From CAZFVY01 sp964522665 (GTDB taxonomy: Bacteria; Verrucomicrobiota; Verrucomicrobiia; Limisphaerales; CAZFVY01): a stretch of DNA of 63,184 nucleotides. The position numbers were made by a program, and so were the translations under genes. Below the pieces are notes generated by a model. That model made no database searches, was not told where the DNA came from, and worked only from the letters and a program-made list of their open reading frames with translations. The DNA lies in the NCBI GenBank assembly GCA_964522665.1, contig CAZFVY010000029.1, positions 1 to 63,184 of the forward strand, read 5' to 3'. This document shows, piece after piece, positions 52,500 to 59,517 of the stretch. Numbering within the stretch: the stretch's first letter is position 1; each line of letters starts with the position of its first letter.

Positions 52500-54866
52500 T
52501 TAAGCGGCCAAGGCGGCCCCAAAACTGGGAATGGCGCCGCGAACGACCGCGGGCACATCGATCAGTTCCGTGACCCGGCCGCGGATGACGGCGGAGCCGG
52601 CGATTCCCGGGCGGCCGCCGGTTTCCTGGAGTTGCACCGTGTCTTCCACGATGTCCACGATCTCGCCGACGACCAAGCCGACGCTGTGACCGTTTTCGGA
52701 ATAGACGACGACGGAGAAGAGTTCCTGGCTTTCATCGGCCACGCCGTAACCCAGGAGGTTGTCGAGGCGCAACAAGGGCATGATCTGCCCGCGATATTGC
52801 ACGACGTCGTCCTGGCCGGATTTCTCGATGGCCGAGCGCGAGAATTTCTCCAATCGCCCGACGAGCGAGAGCGGGATCGCCATGCGCTCCCGTTCCCCGG
52901 CCTTGCAAATGAGCAGGCTGCGCCGCTCGTCGCGGGATTCGGAGCCGGCGGGAAGTTTGTTGACGGCGTTCCGCTCGCTGACTTGCGAGACGACGTGCGC
53001 GCTTTGCGCGATGCCCAGAACATCGAGGATCAGCGCCACGGTGCCGTCGCCCATGATGGTTACGCCGGCGAAGACCGGAATTCCATTCAGGTGCTTGCCC
53101 AGCGGCTTGACGACGATTTCCTGCGTGTCGTTGATCTGATCGACGACCAGTCCGAACTGATGGCTGTCGGCCTGCAAAACGACGATGTTGATGATCTGGG
53201 CCGTCGCGGCGGGCGCGGCGCCCTCGGGAGCGTCGAGCTTCAATTCGCGGTTCAGATAGACGAGCGGCAGGAGGTTCCCGCGCAGCCGGTAAACCGGCGC
53301 GCCAAAGACCAACTCGACGCCCTGGCGGGCTTGCTCGCCTTCCAGGCGAACCAGCTCGAGCAGGCTGACCTGGGGAATCGCGTAACGATCCCCACCGCAG
53401 GTGACCGTGAGCGCCGGAATGATCGCCAGCGTCAGCGGAATCTTGATCTTGAGCGTCGTCCCGCGGCCGAGTTCGGAAAGGACATCGACGGAGCCGCCGA
53501 TCTTTTCGATATTCGTGCGGACGACGTCCATGCCGACGCCGCGGCCGGAAACGTTCGTTACCTTCTCGGCTGTGGAAACGCTGGGCAGGAAAATCAAATC
53601 CAGGGCTTCGCGCTCGCTCATGCGGGCGGCCTGCTCGGCGGAAATCATCCCTTTCTCGACGGCCTTTTCTTTGACCTTGGCGGTGTTGACGCCGGCGCCG
53701 TCGTCGGTGATTTCAATATTCACCTGGCCGCCTTCGTGGAAGGCGCGCATGCGCAGGACACCTTCTTCCGGCTTGCCTTTGGCGGCGCGCTTGGTGGGCG
53801 ACTCGATGCCATGATCGATGGAATTGCGCATGATGTGGGTCAGCGGGTCCTTGATCGCCTCAATGATGGTGCGATCCAACTCGGTTTCCTTGCCTTCCAT
53901 TTCGAGGCGAATCTTTTTGCCCAGCTCCGCGGAAATGTCGCGCACCACGCGGGGGAATTTGCTCCAGACGTTGCCGATGGGCTGCATGCGCGTTTTCATG
54001 ACGCTTTCCTGCAGTTCGGTGGTGATCAGATTGAGCCGTTGCGAGGCGGCCAGGGAGGTTGGGTCCTGGGAGGTCGTGGAATGTTGCACGATCTGGTTGC
54101 GGGCCAGGACCAATTCGCCGACCAGGTTCATCAATTTGTTGAGCAGGCCCACGTCCACGCGGATGTTGCTGTCCGAAAGCCCCTGCGACCGAGTTTCGGA
54201 GGATTCGGCCGCGACTGGCGCGGCCGGTTCGGAACTCGGCGCAGGAGGCGTTGAGGACGGGGTGGCGGGAGTTTTGGTTGGGTTCTGCAAAGGGGTTGGG
54301 ACCGCGGCGGAATCGGTCGCAGGCGCGGGCGCGGCCTTCTTGGGCGCGGGCGCCGGAGTCGGGACTGGCGCGGTCTCCGCCGCCGGCTCGGCGCTCAGGG
54401 CCACCGCGACGGGTTGAGCGGAGACGGGGACTGGTTGAGCGGGGACGGTGGCCGCCGTGACCGGCGCGGACGGCGCCGCCGTGGCGTTTGAGCCATCCGC
54501 GAGGCGAGTTAACAACTCGATGAGTTCCGGATATTCATTGGCGCCTTCCTCGGCGGTCTGCTCGACCCGAGCCAGGATTTGGCGGACGCCGTCCACGCTC
54601 GCCAACAGGGCGGAGGCGATTTGCGAATTGAAGGTTAATTTGCCTTCGCGCAACCGGCTCAGAAGATTCTCGCCGACGTGCGCCAGGCGCTGAAGTTTGA
54701 CAAAGCTCAGGAAGCCGGAGGAACCCTTGATGGTATGCATCGTCCGAAAGATGCTGTCCAGGCTCGGCTTGTCTTTGGGATTGGACTCGAGGGCGACCAG
54801 GGCGCTGTCCAAGCGATCCAGGTTTTCGTAGCTCTCGATCAAAAACTCTTTAACAATGTCATCCAT
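52500..54866 (-). CDS. cheA: CheA chemotaxis histidine kinase with tandem CheW domains
   Basis: This 788-residue kinase has an N-terminal Hpt domain with phospho-His in RTMHTIKGSSGF (His44), a long Pro/Ala-rich linker (about 115-225) in place of a recognisable P2 CheY-binding domain, a dimerisation domain (about 230-295), HATPase (with HIMRNSIDHGIE at about 340 and GRGVGMDVV at about 440), and two C-terminal CheW-like domains (about 495-630 and 655-780). It autophosphorylates and passes phosphate to CheB and RR proteins. It heads the cheA-cheW-mcp2 unit from a sigma54 promoter 53-70 bp upstream. The missing P2 and lack of a classical cheY nearby are unusual. Confidence 0.95.
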   Translation of the reverse strand: MDDIVKEFLIESYENLDRLDSALVALESNPKDKPSLDSIFRTMHTIKGSSGFLSFVKLQRLAHVGENLLSRLREGKLTFNSQIASALLASVDGVRQILARVEQTAEEGANEYPELIELLTRLADGSNATAAPSAPVTAATVPAQPVPVSAQPVAVALSAEPAAETAPVPTPAPAPKKAAPAPATDSAAVPTPLQNPTKTPATPSSTPPAPSSEPAAPVAAESSETRSQGLSDSNIRVDVGLLNKLMNLVGELVLARNQIVQHSTTSQDPTSLAASQRLNLITTELQESVMKTRMQPIGNVWSKFPRVVRDISAELGKKIRLEMEGKETELDRTIIEAIKDPLTHIMRNSIDHGIESPTKRAAKGKPEEGVLRMRAFHEGGQVNIEITDDGAGVNTAKVKEKAVEKGMISAEQAARMSEREALDLIFLPSVSTAEKVTNVSGRGVGMDVVRTNIEKIGGSVDVLSELGRGTTLKIKIPLTLAIIPALTVTCGGDRYAIPQVSLLELVRLEGEQARQGVELVFGAPVYRLRGNLLPLVYLNRELKLDAPEGAAPAATAQIINIVVLQADSHQFGLVVDQINDTQEIVVKPLGKHLNGIPVFAGVTIMGDGTVALILDVLGIAQSAHVVSQVSERNAVNKLPAGSESRDERRSLLICKAGERERMAIPLSLVGRLEKFSRSAIEKSGQDDVVQYRGQIMPLLRLDNLLGYGVADESQELFSVVVYSENGHSVGLVVGEIVDIVEDTVQLQETGGRPGIAGSAVIRGRVTELIDVPAVVRGAIPSFGAALAA

Positions 54867-54918
54867 AATATTTGTTCGTTTATCGGGCGTTGACTTTACA
54901 TCCGCACGGACAACGGTT

Positions 54919-54936
54919 TAGCACGGGCCATGCCAA
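54919..54936 (-). promoter_or_regulatory. Sigma54 -24/-12 promoter for cheA
   Basis: The minus strand reads TTGGCATGGCCCGTGCTA: strong -24 (TTGGCATG), slightly degenerate -12 (GTGCT instead of TTGCT), with GG-N10-GC spacing. Predicted +1 is near 54909, a 43-nt leader before cheA. The paired enhancer lies exactly 105 bp upstream of +1. Confidence 0.8.
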
Positions 54937-55013
54937 GCGTTTGATTGTTGTATAAGATGTTTATAGTAAATAGGTTGTGAAATACTCGAAGGTTCCACGA
55001 TCGATCCCAGGGT

Positions 55014-55050
55014 CGAAAATCTATTTGCAGAATCGAAAGTTTCTTGTCAT
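55014..55050 (-). promoter_or_regulatory. Tandem enhancer (UAS) pair upstream of the cheA promoter
   Basis: CGAAAATCTATTTGCAG (55014-55030) and CGAAAGTTTCTTGTCAT (55034-55050, plus-strand reading) repeat with a 20-bp period. The nearer copy starts 105 bp from the predicted cheA +1. These sites also lie about 100-135 bp upstream of the divergent activator gene start (55149), so the activator could regulate itself. Confidence 0.75.
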
Positions 55051-55148
55051 AATCGCCGACGTGATGAACGCGTGGGAGTCACCGGGGTCAGCCGAAGGTT
55101 CGGCGCGTCCGTGCGCCGAGGCGGAGGGCGTTCAATAAGCGCTTTACT

Positions 55149-56582
55149 GTGGGTTCTTCTGCTATTCAAAGTCCGGCCGCGCGAATCCTCGTGATCGACG
55201 ACGATGTGTCGTACTCGGGTTTCGTGCGGCGGGCGCTTGAAAAGGGCGGTTATCAGGTCGAATTGGCGGCCAGCGGACGAGACGGTCTGGCCAAACTTGA
55301 CGAAGCGCGCTTCGACCTCGTCATCACGGACCTCCGCCTGCGCGACGTGGACGGCTTGGCGGTGATCCAACATCTTTGCGAACTCGAGCCCGTGATTCCC
55401 GTGATCCTGATGACCGGGTTCGGCACGAGCGACGTCGCGATCAAGGCGATGCAACTCGGGGCGGTCGATTTCCTCAGCAAACCATTCGAGAATTCCGACC
55501 TGATCAGCACGGTCCAGTCGGCGCTGGCGACCCGCCCGGTCGCGGAGGAGTCGGTCGCCTTGGAACCGCATCACGGAGAAGAATACGAAATCATCGGCAA
55601 GAGCCGGGTGATGCAGGCGGTGCTGAAGCAGATCAGCCGATTGGCGCCGAGCAAGTTGACCGTGCTGATCCACGGCGAGACCGGCGCCGGCAAGGAGTTG
55701 GTCGCGCGCGCGCTCCACCAGTACGGCGACCGCGCGCAGCATTCCTTCGTGGCCGTCAACTGCATGGCGATCCCGGAGACCTTGCTTGAAAGTGAGCTGT
55801 TCGGGCACGAGCGGGGCGCCTTTACCGGCGCCGCGGCGCAAAAAATCGGCTGGTTCGAGCGGGCCGATCACGGCACGCTTTTTCTCGATGAAATCGGGGA
55901 CATCAGTCTCGCCACGCAGGGTAAACTGCTGCGAGTTCTGCAAGAGAAAAGCGTCCACCGGCTCGGCGGCCGGGTCGCCATTCCGGTGAACGTCCGGGTC
56001 ATCGCCGCCACCAATCGCAATCTGCCTGAGGCGGTTCGCCAGCAGGCGTTTCGCGAGGACCTCTATTACCGGTTGAGCGGCGCCGTCATCAAGCTGCCGC
56101 CGCTGCGCGAGCGCAAGGAGGACATCCTCAGTCTGGTCAGCCATTTTATCCGCCGCTACAAGGCCGAAACGGGAGCGGAGGAGATCACCATCAGCCTGGC
56201 CGCCCTCCAACTGCTGGAACAGCAATCCTGGCCGGGAAACGTCCGCGAGCTTGAGAACGTGATCTATCGCGCGCTCTTGCTGGCGCGCTCAAGTTCCGTC
56301 AACTGCGACACCATTCGCGAAGTACTGGAGCAGCCAGCCGCCCCCGCCCCCGCCGGCGGCGGGCCGTCGTCGCTCGAGGGCTGGATCACTCAATTGCTGG
56401 ACGCCGCCGAGAATCAGAACAAGGAAAACGTTTACGCCGAGCTTTTGGAGACGGTGGAACGCGAACTTTACCGGCAAGCCCACGAGCGCGCGAAGGGCAA
56501 GCAATCGAAAATAATCCAATGGCTCGGGGTTTCCCGGCCGACCGTCCACCTGAAGCTGGAGCAATTCAAATTGCTCTCCTGA
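55149..56582 (+). CDS. NtrC-family sigma54-dependent response regulator (enhancer-binding protein)
   Basis: This 477-residue protein has a REC domain (about 12-125, phospho-Asp in LVITDLRLRD at about 62), an AAA+ ATPase (about 150-385: Walker A GETGAGKE, GAFTGA, Walker B GTLFLDEIGD, and a sensor arginine region RELENVIYRA), and a C-terminal Fis-type HTH (about 450-475, SKIIQWLGVSRPTVHLKL). GAFTGA is intact, so it should contact sigma54 directly. It is transcribed divergently from cheA, and the UAS pair and sigma54 promoter lie in the shared intergenic region, so it is the prime candidate to activate the three sigma54 promoters in this cluster. GTG 55149 is the start. Its kinase partner is probably at 56884-59139. 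Confidence 0.95.
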   Translation: MGSSAIQSPAARILVIDDDVSYSGFVRRALEKGGYQVELAASGRDGLAKLDEARFDLVITDLRLRDVDGLAVIQHLCELEPVIPVILMTGFGTSDVAIKAMQLGAVDFLSKPFENSDLISTVQSALATRPVAEESVALEPHHGEEYEIIGKSRVMQAVLKQISRLAPSKLTVLIHGETGAGKELVARALHQYGDRAQHSFVAVNCMAIPETLLESELFGHERGAFTGAAAQKIGWFERADHGTLFLDEIGDISLATQGKLLRVLQEKSVHRLGGRVAIPVNVRVIAATNRNLPEAVRQQAFREDLYYRLSGAVIKLPPLRERKEDILSLVSHFIRRYKAETGAEEITISLAALQLLEQQSWPGNVRELENVIYRALLLARSSSVNCDTIREVLEQPAAPAPAGGGPSSLEGWITQLLDAAENQNKENVYAELLETVERELYRQAHERAKGKQSKIIQWLGVSRPTVHLKLEQFKLLS

Positions 56583-56883
56583 GCGGCGGATCAAACGCCA
56601 CCGGCGCCGGTCCTCGCGCGGTGGCGCTCATTCCGGCGCTTACGCTTCGGTTAGACCCATTTTGAGCTTACCGAGGCTTCACCGAGAGCTCCTCGCACCG
56701 CGTTCGGTAACGTTCATTCTGAGTCAAATCGCAAGTCCCCGGGCGGCGCGGAGTTGGTCAACTTGCCCTTGACTGCCGGGATCGGTTCACTAACTCTCGC
56801 GAAACGGGTCGGGCGATTGGGCGCGGGACTGTTATGACGAATAGCTTCGGAGTCATTTCTGGGTTTGTTTGGGGCAAGGTCCG
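56583..56883. other. Gap between activator and kinase genes
   Basis: 301 bp. An 8-bp stem at 56596-56626 (CGCCACCG/CGGTGGCG) could be a weak terminator but lacks a T-tract. No sigma54 box was found here, so the kinase promoter type is unknown. Confidence 0.35.
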
Positions 56884-59139
56884 ATGAAAACATTTCCCCT
56901 CAAACTCTGGCAACGGGTCGTCATTGTCGCGGCCACCAGCAGTCTTCCGCTCTTGGCGATCGCGTCTTACCTCATTGACGTGTCGGTCAGCAAGGACATT
57001 CGCTTCACCTTGCAGGAGATGCGGGGAAACGCCTTTCAGCGTCCGCTCGAACGGTTGCTCGACCTGCTGCCGCGGCATCAGGCGGCGGTCCGCGCGGCCC
57101 GCGACGGTGACGTTGCGGCGCCAGCGGCGGTGACGAATACCGAGATCGAAATTGACCGGGTGTTCGCCGAGTTGGCGGCGAACGGGGGCGGCGAACTGGC
57201 GCGCGCGCTCAAAACGACTCGCGCCGAAACCAACCCGGCGCAGGATCTTCAGAATCGCCTTTCGGCCGCGGCGACCGGCTGGCGGCGGCTTAAACTGACC
57301 GAGACCGCGAAGGCCGTCGATGACAACCAAACTGAGACGTTGGTCGCCGAAATCCGCGCGCTGATCGGTCATGCGGGCAACGCCTCCAATTTAATCCTCG
57401 ACACCGATATCGACAGTTTCTACCTGGTGGACATCACGCTGAACGCCTTGCCGCAAACTCAAGAGCGGCTGGGTGATATAACCTTGAAAGTCGGTCAGTG
57501 GCTGCGCCAAGGCCAGGTTCAGTCACGACTGACGCAAATCGTCGTGATGGCGGCGCTGCTACGGCGGGAAGACCAGGACCGGATCACGCGGGACGCCGAA
57601 ATCTCCGTCACCAGCGATGGATTGGCGCACGGGGTGAGCCGGTCGTTGCAGGAACGTCTGCCGGCGGCGGTAAAAGGATACCTCGCCGCCAACCAGGACT
57701 TTCTCGACCTGCTTAACCGGGTCGGCGCCGGCGGCCGAGTCACGGCCGCGGATTTCGAAAAGGCGGGTTGGAACGCGCGCGCGGAGAGTTTTCGCCTCTG
57801 GGAAATAAGCTCTCGCGAGCTTGATGCCCTGCTGGCGGCGCGGGTGGCCGATTATCGACGCGCCAAATTCTGGGATTTCGCGAGCATGGGCGCCACCTTG
57901 CTCGTGACGGCGCTCGCGGTCTGGCTGGTCAGCGTCGAGTTTGACATTACCGACCGGAAAGAGACCGAGGCGCGGCTGCTCCGGATGAAGAATCATTTGG
58001 CCAACATTATCGATTCGCTGCCGGCCGCGCTCGTGGGCTTGGATCGCGCCGGCGCCGTCACGCAATGGAATCGCCAGGCGGAAACGCTCACCGGGCAGCC
58101 GGCGGCGACCGCGCTCGGGCGGGCGGTGCTGGCCGTGCTTCCCGAATTCGCGCCTTGGATCACGGCGTTGCGGGACCAGGCTAAGACGGGGAGCCGGGCT
58201 TCGTTGGAACGGATGTATTTGGAGAGTCTGGGTGAACGCCAGGTCTTTGACCTGATGCTCTACCCGCTGGGGGCCGGCGGGAGCGAGGGCGCGGTCCTGC
58301 GCATTGAGAATATCACGGAGCGTGAGAGCGCGCAGGCGATGATGATCCAGAGCGAGAAGATGATGTCGCTGGGTGGGCTGGCGGCCGGCATGGCCCACGA
58401 GATCAACAATCCGCTCGGCATCATCACCCAGGCGGCGCAGAACATCGAGCGTCGGGTTTCTCCCGATTTGCCGGCGAACCAACGAATCGCCGCGGAACTC
58501 GGACTCCCGCTGGGGAAGATGCAGGATTATTTCAAGCGGCGTGAAATCCTGATATTTATCCAGGATATTCGGGACGCGTCGAGCCGGGCGGCCAAGATCA
58601 TCGCCAACATGCTTCAATTCAGCCGCAAAGGCGGGACCGAGCGCCATTGGGCCTCGTTGGCCGAACTCGTGGATCGAACGGTGGAGTTGGCGGCGAATGA
58701 CTACGATTTGCGGAAGCAGTTTGATTTTCGCGGCATTAAGATCGTTCGTGAGTATCAGGCGGATTTGCCGGACTTGCCGGTGGTGGTGGTGGAAATCCAG
58801 CAAGTGTTGTTGAATCTGCTGAAGAACGCCGCGCAGGCGCTGGCGCCGGCGGCGTCCGACCGGGTCCCGACCATCACCCTGCGCTTGCGGCGCGAGGAAA
58901 GACACGCCGTGATCGAGGTGGTGGACAATGGCTGCGGCATGGACGAAAAGGTGTCCCGCCGCGTGTTTGAGCCATTTTTCACCACCAAGCCACCCGGGGT
59001 GGGCACCGGTTTGGGCTTGTCGGTTTCCTATACCATCGTCACGCAAAACCACCAGGGTCTCCTCAGCGTCGAGTCGTCCGCCGGCGCCGGCTCGCGGTTC
59101 ACCATCAAACTGCCGCTTCACGAAGGGACCCGCTCATGA
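56884..59139 (+). CDS. Membrane histidine kinase (NtrB-like), candidate partner of the activator
   Basis: This 751-residue kinase begins at ATG 56884 (preceded by AAGG). It has TM1 (about 10-30), a large extracytoplasmic helical region (about 35-340), TM2 (about 345-365, GATLLVTALAVWLV), a PAS domain (about 375-490), a HisKA domain with GGLAAGMAHEINNPLG (His about 505), and HATPase (GCGMDE, and a GTGLGLS loop near 710). The sensing region is mostly helical, as in nitrate/nitrite-type or chemoreceptor-like inputs. It overlaps the downstream REC gene by 4 bp (ATGA). It is the closest sensor kinase to the NtrC-type activator, so a pair is likely. Confidence 0.93.
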   Translation: MKTFPLKLWQRVVIVAATSSLPLLAIASYLIDVSVSKDIRFTLQEMRGNAFQRPLERLLDLLPRHQAAVRAARDGDVAAPAAVTNTEIEIDRVFAELAANGGGELARALKTTRAETNPAQDLQNRLSAAATGWRRLKLTETAKAVDDNQTETLVAEIRALIGHAGNASNLILDTDIDSFYLVDITLNALPQTQERLGDITLKVGQWLRQGQVQSRLTQIVVMAALLRREDQDRITRDAEISVTSDGLAHGVSRSLQERLPAAVKGYLAANQDFLDLLNRVGAGGRVTAADFEKAGWNARAESFRLWEISSRELDALLAARVADYRRAKFWDFASMGATLLVTALAVWLVSVEFDITDRKETEARLLRMKNHLANIIDSLPAALVGLDRAGAVTQWNRQAETLTGQPAATALGRAVLAVLPEFAPWITALRDQAKTGSRASLERMYLESLGERQVFDLMLYPLGAGGSEGAVLRIENITERESAQAMMIQSEKMMSLGGLAAGMAHEINNPLGIITQAAQNIERRVSPDLPANQRIAAELGLPLGKMQDYFKRREILIFIQDIRDASSRAAKIIANMLQFSRKGGTERHWASLAELVDRTVELAANDYDLRKQFDFRGIKIVREYQADLPDLPVVVVEIQQVLLNLLKNAAQALAPAASDRVPTITLRLRREERHAVIEVVDNGCGMDEKVSRRVFEPFFTTKPPGVGTGLGLSVSYTIVTQNHQGLLSVESSAGAGSRFTIKLPLHEGTRS

Positions 59140-59501
59140 GCGCCGAGATGGTACTAATCATTGAGGATGAGGCCAAATTGCGGCGGACGATCGCGGCCTT
59201 TCTCGAGGATAGCGGCTATCGCGTCCTCGAGGCCGCGAATGGCCGAGAGGGCCTCGAATGCTTCGCGGCCGGGCGGCCCGACGTCGTGCTGACGGATCTC
59301 CGGATGCCGGAAATGAACGGAATCGAAGTGATCATTCAACTGAAACGGAGCAGCCCGCTGACCCCGGTGATCGTCATCACCGGGACCGGCGATCACCTCG
59401 CGGTGGCGGCCGCGTTGGACGCGGGCGCCCGAAAGTGCCTGGCCAAGCCGATTAACGACCTGGCGGAATTAGAGGCAGCCATCCGACAGGTTTTATGCTA
59501 G
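59136..59501 (+). CDS. Single-domain response regulator (REC)
   Basis: This 121-residue protein is one REC domain: LIIEDEAKLRRTI (acidic pair), phospho-Asp in VVLTDLRMPEMNG (about 52), Thr in VIVITGTGDH (about 80), Lys in CLAKPIND (about 102). Its start overlaps the kinase stop, so translation is coupled. It may carry phosphate from the kinase toward the activator or the chemosensory array; as a free REC it is one candidate for a CheY-like output, but no classical CheY surface motif can be assigned. Confidence 0.93.
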   Translation: MSAEMVLIIEDEAKLRRTIAAFLEDSGYRVLEAANGREGLECFAAGRPDVVLTDLRMPEMNGIEVIIQLKRSSPLTPVIVITGTGDHLAVAAALDAGARKCLAKPINDLAELEAAIRQVLC

Positions 59502-59517
59502 GTGCAAGGCGAACTCG

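Noticed and set aside
52632..54254. 540-aa plus-strand frame opposite cheA
   Set aside because: It is antisense to the CheA catalytic domains; no independent homology is visible.
54934..54946. Perfect match to the IHF consensus beside the cheA promoter
   Set aside because: It overlaps the -24 box and is not conserved at the other two promoters, so it is probably fortuitous.
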